Positions 17,168 through 26,470 of a stretch of DNA of 64,000 bases are shown here, piece by piece. The stretch lies in NCBI RefSeq assembly GCF_046054195.1, contig NZ_JBEQCS010000004.1, positions 124,001 through 188,000 on the forward strand, in the 5' to 3' direction. The stretch comes from Celerinatantimonas sp046054195. GTDB taxonomy: Bacteria; Pseudomonadota; Gammaproteobacteria; Enterobacterales; Celerinatantimonadaceae. A model generated the notes under the pieces. The model made no database searches. It was not told the DNA's origin and saw only the letters and a program-made list of their open reading frames with translations. A program made the translations under genes and the position numbers. Numbering within the stretch: the first letter of the stretch is position 1; each line of letters opens with the position of its first letter.

Positions 17168-17926
17168 TCACGCTAATATCAGTTGGGTATGTCCGTTGAT
17201 ACTAATTTGAGCCATCGAAACACCAAATAACTCAGCAAGCCGCTGCGCGGTTAGGACCTGCTGAGCAGGCCCCGTTATTTTATGCCTACCTTGATGAAGT
17301 AACAATACATCCATGGCATAAAAAGTTGCCAAATTCAGATCGTGTAACGACAGAAGAATACTCTGCCCTTGTTGGCAGCGGCTCTGTAATAGATGAATCA
17401 CAACATGTTGAAATTGCGGATCTAATGCACTTAATGGCTCGTCAAGCAACAATAGGCAATGCTCAGGTTTTAGCCTTAAATCACTACCGACAAGAATGCT
17501 AGCCAGACTGACTCGCTGCAGTTCTCCTCCAGAGAGCTCAACCAGTCGCCGATTCAGAAGTGGTGTTAAAGACAACTGCTCAATAATTTCATCAATCACC
17601 TTTCGAGCAAGTGGCTGAGCAGAATCGCCAAGAGTATGCGCGCACAAATGAAGCTGCTGATAAACGCTCAAATACACGCGCTGCTGCGGCTGTTGCGAAA
17701 GCCAACTTCGATAGAGTGCTAAATCAGCCACACTAAAACTAGCTAAAGATTTACCAAGAAACTCAACTTGTCCAACATTCGGCACAATATAACCGGCAAG
17801 CGTTTCTAAAAGAGTTGATTTGCCTGCGCCATTGGCACCACACAATGCAACCATCTTGCCACGCTCAATTCGTAGCTGTTCGATGACAAGATAATTTCGA
17901 ACCTTAAGATTTGTGACCTCAATCAT
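17168..17926 (-). CDS. btuD: Vitamin B12 ABC importer ATPase BtuD
   Basis: 252 residues, the ATPase of the cobalamin importer BtuCD-F. Walker A GANGAGKSTLLE (about residues 30-41), signature LSGGELQRVSLAS, Walker B CLLLLDEPLSALD, and the switch His in LLSLHDLNLA. The C-terminal region FGVSMAQISINGHTQLI is close to BtuD of enterobacteria (249 aa). Its start overlaps the end of btuC by 8 bases. Other iron- or haem-type FecCD ATPases are similar, but BtuC next door supports B12. No cobalamin riboswitch was recognised upstream. Confidence 0.88.
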   Translation of the reverse strand: MIEVTNLKVRNYLVIEQLRIERGKMVALCGANGAGKSTLLETLAGYIVPNVGQVEFLGKSLASFSVADLALYRSWLSQQPQQRVYLSVYQQLHLCAHTLGDSAQPLARKVIDEIIEQLSLTPLLNRRLVELSGGELQRVSLASILVGSDLRLKPEHCLLLLDEPLSALDPQFQHVVIHLLQSRCQQGQSILLSLHDLNLATFYAMDVLLLHQGRHKITGPAQQVLTAQRLAELFGVSMAQISINGHTQLILA

Positions 17927-18899
17927 AAGGATGCCTCAGCAACAGAACGAACAAAATTGGCCCACCGATAGTTGCGCTAATCACGCCAATCGGCAGTTCT
18001 TGTCCCGGGATAATTGTGAGCGCTAAGCCATCGGCAATCAGTACTACCGCTGCGCCTAAAATTGCGCTTAACCATAACAATTGACGCTGCTCATCGCCAT
18101 ATATACGCCGAATCACATGCGGGACTAACAATCCAATAAAACTAATGCTGCCAGCACAGGCAACGCTAATAGCGCTTAACAGCGACACCCATAAAATGAG
18201 CCTTGGTCGCACCCGATGAATATCGACTCCAGCAGAAAACGCATATCTATCGCCCAATAAAAGCCAGTTTAAATAGCGGCTATCGTAACCGAGCAGAATT
18301 AAAACAAGTAAAAATAGTGGGCCAAGATGATACACCTGACCGTGAGCAAAACTTAGCGAGCCCATCAGCCAAAACAATAATTGCCGTAAATTTTGATCCG
18401 GTGAAAAATACAAACACCAAGTGATACCTGCGCCTGTGATAATGCCAATCACAACGCCAAATAATAACAATGTAGCGCTGCCAAACTGGTACCTTCTTGC
18501 CAAAGAAAAGAGCAACAAGGCAATCACAACTGCCCCAACAAAAGCAGCTAAGGTGATGCCCCAAACGGGCAATGACCAACCCAATAAAGCACTTAGAACA
18601 ATAGCCAGTACCGCAGCTAAACTTGCGCCTGAAGAAATTCCTAAGAGCCCAGGCTCAGCTAATGGATTGTGTAAAACAGTCTGTAAAATACTGCCAGAAG
18701 CACCAAGCGATGCCCCCACCAAAATAGCCGCTAACGCTCGAGGTAGGCGCAGTTCAAAAAAAACCTGATGGGCCAGTGTCGATGAATCAAACAGTGCATG
18801 CCAACTAAGGCTCATCTGACCGATTTGCAAATGGACGGCAAAAGCGACCAGCAAAATTAAAGTTGCGCCGCCCAGACGCATGCAATTAAGAGGCTGCAA
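17919..18899 (-). CDS. btuC: Vitamin B12 ABC importer permease BtuC
   Basis: 326 residues, the same length as E. coli BtuC, FecCD family with about ten membrane helices. RLPRALAAILVGASLGASGSILQ and NPLAEPGLLGISSGASLAA are the conserved N-terminal family blocks, and GSISFIGLLVPHVIRRIYGDEQR is the coupling-helix region that contacts BtuD. Lies 10 bases after astE and overlaps btuD by 8 bases. The periplasmic binding protein BtuF is not in the window. Confidence 0.88.
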   Translation of the reverse strand: MQPLNCMRLGGATLILLVAFAVHLQIGQMSLSWHALFDSSTLAHQVFFELRLPRALAAILVGASLGASGSILQTVLHNPLAEPGLLGISSGASLAAVLAIVLSALLGWSLPVWGITLAAFVGAVVIALLLFSLARRYQFGSATLLLFGVVIGIITGAGITWCLYFSPDQNLRQLLFWLMGSLSFAHGQVYHLGPLFLLVLILLGYDSRYLNWLLLGDRYAFSAGVDIHRVRPRLILWVSLLSAISVACAGSISFIGLLVPHVIRRIYGDEQRQLLWLSAILGAAVVLIADGLALTIIPGQELPIGVISATIGGPILFVLLLRHPYD

Positions 18900-18909
18900 A
18901 TGACCTACC

Positions 18910-19938
18910 TTATTGTTTTGTTAAGTGTTGGCATTGGGCAATGCTCATTGCTTTGACTAAAATGGCTGCACGTTGACCAATCGCAACTTTAGCATTCGGG
19001 AACACAACCGCCTTTGGCCCATCGCTGACAAGGATTGGCTCACCAGCTTGGATTGCTAAAAGCGCACCATCGGCAAATTCTGTGAAGTTGGCTAAATCGT
19101 CTGCAAAGTTAAACGCTAAATCCTCATGATGACGAATAATTTCTTCAGTCACTTGATACCAATGACAGTCTTTATAACTTACATTGCCCCAATCAACTCG
19201 CGCATGGGTGATTAACTGACGGATGCTGTTATCCAGCGCATCAAGCTTTGAGAGATCGTTATGACCAAATGGTTTTACCTGCCCCAATTCAACGGTAAAA
19301 GCCTCGGCGCCATGAACTGCGGCACTATGATAGCTAAAGGTCTGAGTACTCTGATGATAAAATAAAACGCAATGCACACCACAATGCTGTAAAAAAGCCA
19401 GTTGCGATACATTGTGAGGACGCTGCGGAATGAAAGGCGCCACCGCAAACTTTTCATGCACAGAACCGCGAATAGCGGTGTGTAGATCATAATGCAGGCG
19501 TTCCCCGTCAAAGCGCTGATAAAAATCTGCCATCCAAGAGGCTAACTGAGCTGCCCGCTGATGTTCTTGGCTATTGCCTTGTTGCCAAGCACCGCAAAAC
19601 AGGCGATTAAGGTTAAATTCAAGCTCTCGTTTGGCTGCTATCATCGCGTTAGGATGGCCAAATAACAACAATAATGGATGGCGGGTACTCTGCGTTCCTT
19701 TTAAAAGATCATCTAACAGCTGATTAAGCCACTCAATAGGAGCGGTTTCATTACCATGAATGCCAGCAGATAAAACAATGGCTTTACAATGATTCGCCAG
19801 ATGTTTTGGGGTAATGACTAATGCCCCGACTCCGATGAGTTCAATTTGCTCGCCACCTGGAAGTTCAGCTTTCGCATATTCAGAGTCATTGGGATGAGTT
19901 AAAAGATAACTGAGATAATCACTAGTAAAAGGCAACAT
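18910..19938 (-). CDS. astE: Succinylglutamate desuccinylase AstE
   Basis: 342 residues of the AstE/AspA zinc carboxypeptidase-like family. GIHGNETAPIEWLN (His61, Glu64) and HYDLHTAIRG supply the zinc ligands, RELEFNLNRLFCG is an AstE block, and FTVELGQVKPFGHND carries the catalytic Glu. It catalyses the last step of ammonia-producing arginine catabolism, N-succinylglutamate to succinate and glutamate. It is unusual here in lying at the head of btuCD rather than with astCADB, which are not in the window. GGAG lies 7 bases before ATG 19938. Confidence 0.88.
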   Translation of the reverse strand: MLPFTSDYLSYLLTHPNDSEYAKAELPGGEQIELIGVGALVITPKHLANHCKAIVLSAGIHGNETAPIEWLNQLLDDLLKGTQSTRHPLLLLFGHPNAMIAAKRELEFNLNRLFCGAWQQGNSQEHQRAAQLASWMADFYQRFDGERLHYDLHTAIRGSVHEKFAVAPFIPQRPHNVSQLAFLQHCGVHCVLFYHQSTQTFSYHSAAVHGAEAFTVELGQVKPFGHNDLSKLDALDNSIRQLITHARVDWGNVSYKDCHWYQVTEEIIRHHEDLAFNFADDLANFTEFADGALLAIQAGEPILVSDGPKAVVFPNAKVAIGQRAAILVKAMSIAQCQHLTKQ

Positions 19939-20025
19939 AACAAACTCCTTAAAAATCTATCGCCATTATGCCCTTATCCCTGAGATTAATCTAAACTCGT
20001 TGATTTGTATAAGTTGATTTGGATA

Positions 20026-20054
20026 AACAACAGCCCAATGCACGGGCTGTTGTT
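20026..20054 (-). terminator. Terminator of glgP
   Basis: AACAACAGCCC (20026-20036) / GGGCTGTTGTT (20044-20054), a perfect 11-bp stem with a 7-base loop, starting 10 bases after the glgP stop and followed on the minus strand by TTATCC. Confidence 0.85.
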
Positions 20055-20063
20055 ATACGTTAT

Positions 20064-22544
20064 CTACTTCACTGCAGGATGCTGCTTGAGTTTCCAAATT
20101 TCTTTAACGTAGTCATTAATTGAGCGGTCTGAGTTAAATTTACCAACACAAGCTGCGTTCATGATGGCCATTTTTGCCCATTTGGTTTTATCCCGATAGG
20201 TTTCATCGACTTTTTGCTGAGCATCAATATAGCTTTGATAATCAGCCAAACATAAATACGGATCGCCGCCATCAAGCAAACTGTGTTTAATTGATGAAAG
20301 TTGCCCCGGGGCATTCGGGGTAAAATAGTCACTATCAAGCCAATCCAAAATAGCTTTAAGCTCAGGATTGTTGTAGTAATAATCTCGGCTGTTATAACCA
20401 TTTTTCAATTTAAGGCTGACCTCTTCGGCGGTTAAGCCAAAGATAAAGATATTTTCATCCCCTACTTCCTCACGAATTTCAACATTCGCACCATCCATAG
20501 TCCCGATAGTTAACGCGCCGTTTAAGGCAAACTTCATGTTGCCAGTGCCGGAGGCTTCTTTACCTGCGGTCGAAATTTGCTCAGAAAGATCGCCGGCTGG
20601 GATCATCCTTTCAGCGAGCGTTACCCGATAGTTAGGCATAAAGACAACTTTTAGCTTATCTGCTACCCGTTCATCGGAATTTATTTTTTCACCCACTTTA
20701 TTAATGGCAAAAATAATATCTTTGGCTAACCGATAACCAGGGGCCGCCTTAGCACCAAAGATAAAGACTCGAGGCTGAATATCTAAAGTAGGATCCTGCA
20801 AAATTCGCCGATAAAGTGTCAAAATATGCAATAAATTCAGGTGCTGGCGTTTATATTCATGCAATCGCTTAATCTGAATATCAAAAATAGCCTCAGGATT
20901 CACATCAATACCCATCGAATCGTGAATCAATGCTGCTAGTTTTTGTTTATTATGATGCTTAATTGCCATGAAGCGTTGCTGAAAGTCTTTCTCAGTTGCA
21001 TATTCAGCAACTTTTTTTAGAAGTCCTAAATTAGTAGGCCAATGTTCCCCGACACATTCATCGTAAAGATTAGCAAGCTCAGGGTTACAGGCTTTGAGCC
21101 AACGCCGCGGTGTAATGCCATTGGTGACATTGGTAAATCGCTCTGGCCAAAGCTCGTAGAATTTTGGAAATAAGTCCTGTTTCACCAAGTCGCTATGCAT
21201 TTGCGCCACACCATTGGTTTTAAAGCAGCAAACCACACACAAATAAGCCATACGAACCATCCGCACTGGCCCTTCTTGGATAATTGACAGTTCTCGTTTG
21301 ATCTCATCATTACCTGGCCATTTTTTGGCGACCACGTCATCTAAAAAGCGATGATTTATTTCATAAATAATCTCTAGATGGCGAGGCAGAACAGATTCAA
21401 ATAATCCAACTTCCCATTTTTCTAATGCCTCAGGCAACAAGGTATGATTGGTATAAGCAAAGACTTTTTGGCAAATTCCCCACGAATTTTCCCAATCCAG
21501 CCCTTCTTCATCCATCAATAAACGCATAAGCTCAGCAATGGCAATCGTTGGGTGAGTATCGTTAAGCTGCATGACCACTTGCTGGGTAAACTGACTAAAA
21601 TCGTCATGCCGACGTTTATAACGTTTAACAATATCTTTAAGCGAACAGCAGCAGAAAAAGTATTGCTGAATTAAACGAAGTTGCTTGCCTGCAGGGGTTT
21701 CATCATTTGGATAGAGAACTTTAGAGATGGCTTCTGCTCTGGATTTTTCAGCTTGAGCATCCACATACCCACCCGCATTAAACACATCCCAGTCAAAATA
21801 ATCATCTGCTCGGCTTTCCCACAACCGTAAAATATTCACGGTATGCCCACCATAGCCGACGATAGGAATATCCCAAGGAACGCCGCGCACCATCTCGCCA
21901 GCATGCCATATTTTGCGCAGTTGACCATTCTCACCAAAAACGGTTTCGACATAGCCAAACAATGGCACTTTCTGAATAGATTCAGGGCGGCAAATTTCCC
22001 AAGGGTTACCAAAATCACGCCAACTGTCAGGTCGCTCTATCTGGTGACCATCGCGAAATTCTTGACGAAATAACCCATGTTCATAATGAATACCATAACC
22101 AATCGCCGGATAACCAAGCGTTGCCAGCGAGTCAATGAAACACGCGGCCAACCGCCCCAAGCCACCGTTGCCGAGTGCCATATCAGGCTCTTCATTGCAT
22201 AAATCTTCGATATCAAGCCCTAGTTCAGCGAGCGCATCTCGAGCTGGTTCAAAAATCCCAAGATTATATAGATTATTGCGCGTTAAACGCCCCATCAAAA
22301 ATTCCAGCGATAAATAATGAACCGCTCGGGTATCGATGGTTGCGTGTTTTTTATGCGTTTCAGATAAACCGACAAACACCTGTTCATTAATAGCCGCACA
22401 AGTGGCTTTCCACCACGCTTGTGGGCTAGCTTTTTCTTCGATGGTGCCTAAGGTACTGTGCAGATGAGCAAGAACCGAATCTTTAAATGCGTCTTTATCG
22501 AGATAAAACGGAAAGTCTTCGGCAGCAGCGGGAACATTAACCAT
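20064..22544 (-). CDS. glgP: Glycogen/maltodextrin phosphorylase
   Basis: 826 residues, near the family size (E. coli GlgP 815, MalP 797). It releases glucose-1-phosphate from alpha-1,4-glucans using PLP. Core blocks: YLSLEFLMGRL, LGNGGLGRLAACFIDSLATLG (about residues 135-155), QLNDTHPTIAIAELMRLL, RIHEYKRQ-type RLHEYKRQHLNLL, and the PLP site EASGTGNMKFALNGALTIGTMDGANVEI with the Schiff-base Lys. It cannot be cleanly assigned to glycogen or maltodextrin preference. No other glg or mal genes adjoin it, but pgm lies just upstream on the same strand and would take the product to glucose-6-phosphate. Confidence 0.93.
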   Translation of the reverse strand: MVNVPAAAEDFPFYLDKDAFKDSVLAHLHSTLGTIEEKASPQAWWKATCAAINEQVFVGLSETHKKHATIDTRAVHYLSLEFLMGRLTRNNLYNLGIFEPARDALAELGLDIEDLCNEEPDMALGNGGLGRLAACFIDSLATLGYPAIGYGIHYEHGLFRQEFRDGHQIERPDSWRDFGNPWEICRPESIQKVPLFGYVETVFGENGQLRKIWHAGEMVRGVPWDIPIVGYGGHTVNILRLWESRADDYFDWDVFNAGGYVDAQAEKSRAEAISKVLYPNDETPAGKQLRLIQQYFFCCCSLKDIVKRYKRRHDDFSQFTQQVVMQLNDTHPTIAIAELMRLLMDEEGLDWENSWGICQKVFAYTNHTLLPEALEKWEVGLFESVLPRHLEIIYEINHRFLDDVVAKKWPGNDEIKRELSIIQEGPVRMVRMAYLCVVCCFKTNGVAQMHSDLVKQDLFPKFYELWPERFTNVTNGITPRRWLKACNPELANLYDECVGEHWPTNLGLLKKVAEYATEKDFQQRFMAIKHHNKQKLAALIHDSMGIDVNPEAIFDIQIKRLHEYKRQHLNLLHILTLYRRILQDPTLDIQPRVFIFGAKAAPGYRLAKDIIFAINKVGEKINSDERVADKLKVVFMPNYRVTLAERMIPAGDLSEQISTAGKEASGTGNMKFALNGALTIGTMDGANVEIREEVGDENIFIFGLTAEEVSLKLKNGYNSRDYYYNNPELKAILDWLDSDYFTPNAPGQLSSIKHSLLDGGDPYLCLADYQSYIDAQQKVDETYRDKTKWAKMAIMNAACVGKFNSDRSINDYVKEIWKLKQHPAVK

Positions 22545-22803
22545 AAATTTACGATCCTATTTAAACCAGACTTGGTAATCGAATCGAACAACGATCTACA
22601 GGCTGAAGTTATTAAATCCCCACCCGATAGATTCAATCCGCCCTTACACCCTGTATACATCATAAGACTCACAGATAAGGAGCCAAGATAATGTTACGCG
22701 TATTGACAAGGTATAGCCTAAGATGTGGCAAATGTCACAGTTTATAAAATAAACAACGTGATGAATACAGTGCTATTTATGAGGTATTTAAAGGTAGAAA
22801 ATG

Positions 22804-22833
22804 AAACCGGGTTTGAATATCCAAACCCGGTTT
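22804..22833 (-). terminator. Terminator of pgm
   Basis: AAACCGGGTTTG (22804-22815) / CAAACCCGGTTT (22822-22833), a perfect 12-bp stem with a 6-base loop, starting 5 bases past the pgm stop on the minus strand and followed by CATTTTC. Confidence 0.88.
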
Positions 22834-22838
22834 TAAAC

Positions 22839-24488
22839 TTAAAGGCCAGCTTTGGCAAACGCAGCTGAAACAATTTGCTGCGCTTCTTTTTCGATTAAAT
22901 CGAGATGATCTTTATCTTTAAAGCTTTCCATATAGATTTTATAAATATCTTCCGTCCCAGATGGGCGCGCTGCAAACCAGCCATGTTCGGTGACAACTTT
23001 TAAGCCACCGATGTCAGCATTATTGCCAGGAGCTTGAGTCAGCTTAGCGATAATTGGCTCACCAGCGAGCTCTTTGGCTTCAACCAGTGATGGATCAAGT
23101 GATTTAAGCACCACTTTTTGCTCAGCATTCGCGCTGGCTTCAAAGCGCTGGTAGATAGGCGCGCCGTATGATTCAACCAACTGCTGATAATGCCAAGCAG
23201 GATCGTGACCGGTCACAGCTAAAATTTCAGCAGCTAACAGAGCTAAAATGATCCCATCTTTATCGGTGCTCCAAACACTACCGTCAAAACGTAAAAATGA
23301 AGCGCCAGCACTCTCTTCGCCACCAAAGCCAAACTCACCGCTATACAAACCATCAACAAACCATTTAAATCCCACCGGGACTTCACACAGTTTGCGATTC
23401 AGTTTTTGCGCCACTTTGTCAATCATCGAGCTTGAAACAAGGGTTTTACCAACTGCAGCTGTTTTAGACCAATTAGGTCGATGCGAAAATAGATACTCAA
23501 TCGCAACCGCCAAATAGTGGTTTGGATTCATCAGTCCAGCCGATTTGGTCACAATCCCATGGCGGTCATAGTCTGGGTCATTACCGACGGCGATATCAAA
23601 ATGATCTTTGTACTGAATAAGTCCCGACATGGCATAAGGAGATGAACAATCCATACGGATTTTGCCATCTTTATCAAGTGACATAAAAGAGAATGTCGGA
23701 TCAATACGGTCATTGACCACTTCGATATCAAGCCCGTAGGTTTTAGCAATCACCGGCCAATAAGCAACACCAGAACCACCTAGGGTATCAACACCAATTT
23801 TAATTTTGGCATCCCGAATGGCTTTGACATCGACAACATTTTTCAAGTCATCCACATAAGGCGTGATGTAATCGTAAGCTTTAATTTCAGCGCATTGAAT
23901 CGCTTGCGGATAAGCCAACCGTTTTACCCCCGCCAGATCAGCTGCTAAAAGCGCGTTAGCTCGGTCTTGAATGATTTTGGTGACATTCGTATCAGCCGGC
24001 CCCCCATTAGGAGGATTATATTTAAAGCCACCATCGCGCGGTGGATTATGCGAAGGGGTAATCACAACGCCATCGGCTTTATCGCTATGCTCTGCGTTGT
24101 AAGTTAAAATTGCGTGTGAAATAACAGGGGTGGGTGTAAAACCGAAATCTTGCTGATAAAAAACGCTGACCCCGTTGGCCGCAAAGACTTCAATAGCCGT
24201 GCGAAACGCACTTTCTGAAAGCGCATGCGTATCTTTACCTAAAAAGAGCGGCCCTTGATAGCCCTGCTCTTTACGATATTCAGCAATCGCTTGGCTGATA
24301 GCTAAGATATGGTCTTGGTTAAATGCCCCATCACTGGCACAGCCACGGTGGCCGCTGGTACCAAAGCTTACCTGCTGGGCCACGTTGCTCGGATCAGGAG
24401 AGATAAGATAATAATCGCTCATCAGCTGCGGAATATTAGTTAAATCCTCAGCCTTAGCGGGTTGTCCTGCTCGTGGATGAATTGCCAT
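22839..24488 (-). CDS. pgm: Phosphoglucomutase (alpha-D-glucose specific)
   Basis: 549 residues, like E. coli Pgm (546 aa). It interconverts glucose-1-phosphate and glucose-6-phosphate. SFGTSGHRG near the N-terminus, the phosphoserine loop VVITPSHNPPRDGG, the metal loop GNDPDYDRHG, the sugar loop FGGEESAGASFL, and the phosphate-binding ARPSGTEDIYKIY are all present. Lies 45 bases after seqA on the same strand, as in E. coli, so it is likely a seqA-pgm operon. Confidence 0.95.
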   Translation of the reverse strand: MAIHPRAGQPAKAEDLTNIPQLMSDYYLISPDPSNVAQQVSFGTSGHRGCASDGAFNQDHILAISQAIAEYRKEQGYQGPLFLGKDTHALSESAFRTAIEVFAANGVSVFYQQDFGFTPTPVISHAILTYNAEHSDKADGVVITPSHNPPRDGGFKYNPPNGGPADTNVTKIIQDRANALLAADLAGVKRLAYPQAIQCAEIKAYDYITPYVDDLKNVVDVKAIRDAKIKIGVDTLGGSGVAYWPVIAKTYGLDIEVVNDRIDPTFSFMSLDKDGKIRMDCSSPYAMSGLIQYKDHFDIAVGNDPDYDRHGIVTKSAGLMNPNHYLAVAIEYLFSHRPNWSKTAAVGKTLVSSSMIDKVAQKLNRKLCEVPVGFKWFVDGLYSGEFGFGGEESAGASFLRFDGSVWSTDKDGIILALLAAEILAVTGHDPAWHYQQLVESYGAPIYQRFEASANAEQKVVLKSLDPSLVEAKELAGEPIIAKLTQAPGNNADIGGLKVVTEHGWFAARPSGTEDIYKIYMESFKDKDHLDLIEKEAQQIVSAAFAKAGL

Positions 24489-24533
24489 AGTTGATATTTC
24501 CCGTTAATAAGGTAACTATTCGTTATACGAATA

Positions 24534-25028
24534 TTAAATAGTACTGACAACAGACTCTATATCGTTTTTCCCATAGCCCATTGAATCCATCAGTTGCGAT
24601 AAAATTAACCGCTTACGCCCAGTATTGGTATTGGTGATCACCCAAAATGGCGACTGTGGAATCGCTTTAGGATTGGTCGTTTTTCCCGTTGCAAGCAACT
24701 CTTGTTCACTGGTTGCAAAGTAAACTCGTTTGCTACCTTTTATTTCGCTGGCATGGGTAAATGCCTGCGGATCGCTTTGATATAAGCAGCTTAGCAGCGC
24801 AATAAATCGCCCAACCGAGCTACCAATCTCTTGATATTCTTCACTATTGGTAAAGGCATGGAGCTTTTCAAGGCAATCCTGAGCGCTTTGCTGTGGCAGT
24901 TGGCTTGAGGATTCGTTAAGGTCAACATCTAACAATCGCCGCAAAATTTGCGATGCACTTTCACCTATATGCTGAGTTTGGCTCGCGATGTAGTGATAGA
25001 GTTCTTCATCAATTTCAATAGACTTCAT
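24534..25028 (-). CDS. seqA: Negative regulator of replication initiation SeqA
   Basis: 164 residues (E. coli SeqA 181). The N-terminal oligomerisation part MKSIEIDEELYHYIASQTQHIGESASQILRRLL matches closely. A variable linker follows, then the C-terminal hemimethylated-GATC-binding domain with KRVYFATSEQELLATGKTTNPKAIPQSPFWVITNTNTGRKR. It sequesters the origin after replication, so the host must carry Dam methylase. Shorter mainly in the linker. Divergent from ybfF with about 190 bases between starts. Confidence 0.93.
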   Translation of the reverse strand: MKSIEIDEELYHYIASQTQHIGESASQILRRLLDVDLNESSSQLPQQSAQDCLEKLHAFTNSEEYQEIGSSVGRFIALLSCLYQSDPQAFTHASEIKGSKRVYFATSEQELLATGKTTNPKAIPQSPFWVITNTNTGRKRLILSQLMDSMGYGKNDIESVVSTI

Positions 25029-25216
25029 CTAAGTAAAAATAAACCATTCTGCTCTAAATTCATTGCAAATATTATACATAGTGACTGAAATTTCTCGACA
25101 ACTTGTTTTCGCACAATTGAAAAATACTCACAATTTTATATCCGCATACACTTAACCTTGAGCCATTTAGCGCAATCACCGACAATAGAGCTCAACACCT
25201 AAAAATAATTTAAATT

Positions 25217-26005
25217 ATGCAACCACTCTACGTTCAGCCACTTAACTATCAGGGCTTCGAAAATTCACCACAAAACGTATTGCTTATTCACGGACTGTTC
25301 GGCAGCGGCGACAATTTTAAAGCGCTCGGCAAAGAGCTTAGCGAAACCTTCCAAGTCTATTTAGTTGATGCGCTAAATCATGGCCAATCGCCCCGCTTGC
25401 CTTCAATGCAATACCAAACGCAGGTTGAGGCACTACTAGCAACGCTTGATGCTCATCACATTGAAAGCTGCCATCTACTTGGACATTCCATGGGCGGTAA
25501 ATTGGCAATGGCAACCGCCCTTATAGCGCCAGAGCGAGTTAATAAACTTATCGTTGCAGATATGGCTCCGGTTGCCTACAAACATGGCCATAATGCAGAG
25601 TTTAACGCACTAAAAAGCGTCAATCTGGCAACGATTGAAAATCGCCGCGATGCAGATGCCTCGCTAGATAAATATATTGCTGAGCCCTCAATTCGTCAGT
25701 TCCTACTAAAGTCATTAAAAAAAGAAAATGACCAGTGGCACTGGCTATTTGATGTCGATAACCTTGAGCAAAGCTATGCTCAGATGATTGACTGGCCTTT
25801 TTCTGAACACTCTTATGCAAAACCAACCCTATTTATTAAAGGCCAGAATTCTGAGTATATAAAAGCAAGTTATCAACAAGCGATTATGACTCAGTTTCCC
25901 CGAGCCCAATTGAAAGTAATCGCACAGGCCGGTCACTGGTTACACGCCGAAAAACCGCGCCTATTTAATCGTCTAGTGAAAGATTTTTTCGCTTCAGAGA
26001 ATTAA
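25217..26005 (+). CDS. ybfF: Alpha/beta-hydrolase esterase YbfF
   Basis: 262 residues, the YbfF short-chain esterase (acyl-CoA or malonyl-ester hydrolase type). LLIHGLFGSGDNFKALG forms the oxyanion region, GHSMGGKLAMA holds the nucleophile Ser (about residue 93), and AGHWLHAEKP the catalytic His. Divergent from seqA, as in E. coli. Confidence 0.9.
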   Translation: MQPLYVQPLNYQGFENSPQNVLLIHGLFGSGDNFKALGKELSETFQVYLVDALNHGQSPRLPSMQYQTQVEALLATLDAHHIESCHLLGHSMGGKLAMATALIAPERVNKLIVADMAPVAYKHGHNAEFNALKSVNLATIENRRDADASLDKYIAEPSIRQFLLKSLKKENDQWHWLFDVDNLEQSYAQMIDWPFSEHSYAKPTLFIKGQNSEYIKASYQQAIMTQFPRAQLKVIAQAGHWLHAEKPRLFNRLVKDFFASEN

Positions 26006-26117
26006 CACGAGCAGAAGCTTTGTGCTATAGTCCGCATCTAAAATCACGCGAGGGCTATAGCGCATCCGTTGTGCCTTAAAAAGCATATAATGTGATAAAA
26101 GTTGTAGTCGCATAAAT

Positions 26118-26133
26118 CTGACAGACTTGTCAG
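26118..26133. promoter_or_regulatory. Candidate LexA (SOS) box upstream of ybfE
   Basis: CTGACAGACTTGTCAG is a 16-bp inverted repeat (CTGACA-N4-TGTCAG) that keeps the CTG-N10-CAG frame of a gammaproteobacterial LexA box. It lies 28 bases before the ybfE start. E. coli YbfE is annotated as a LexA-regulated protein, which supports the reading. The inner bases are not the AT-rich consensus. Confidence 0.5.
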
Positions 26134-26161
26134 GTTTGATAAAATGCTAGTATGTAGGTTT

Positions 26162-26455
26162 ATGGCAAAACAAAACACGGATCGGACGACGATCGATCTG
26201 TTTGCAAATGAAAAGCGTGCTGGCAGGCCTAAAACAAATCCACTCTCGAGAAAAGAACAACTCAGGGTTAACAAACGCAATCAGCTTCGCCGCGATCGCC
26301 AGAAAGGGCTCAAGCGAATCGAGTTGAAAGTGGGTAATGATTTGTTTAGCGCTCTGAATCTATTAGCCTCAGAGCAAGGACTCAGCCGCAGTGAACTCAT
26401 TGAACAAGTGCTCATTGAGCATGTAGCCGTCTTAATGACAGAATCACAACGATAG
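26162..26455 (+). CDS. ybfE: YbfE, LexA-regulated small protein
   Basis: About 97 residues from ATG 26162, the same length as E. coli YbfE. It begins MAKQNTDRTTIDLFANEKRA followed by GRPKTNPLSRKEQLRVNKRNQ, and has a C-terminal ribbon-helix-helix-like part (IELKVGNDLFSALNLLASEQGLSRSELIEQVL). It probably binds DNA; function unknown. Precedes fldA by 15 bases, so they are likely co-transcribed, in the conserved order ybfE-fldA-fur. Confidence 0.9.
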   Translation: MAKQNTDRTTIDLFANEKRAGRPKTNPLSRKEQLRVNKRNQLRRDRQKGLKRIELKVGNDLFSALNLLASEQGLSRSELIEQVLIEHVAVLMTESQR

Positions 26456-26470
26456 ATACAGGTATAAGTT

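Noticed and set aside
17150..17168. Cobalamin riboswitch for btuCD
   Set aside because: The btuCD genes are preceded by astE with 10 bases or less between genes, and no B12-box-like sequence was seen.
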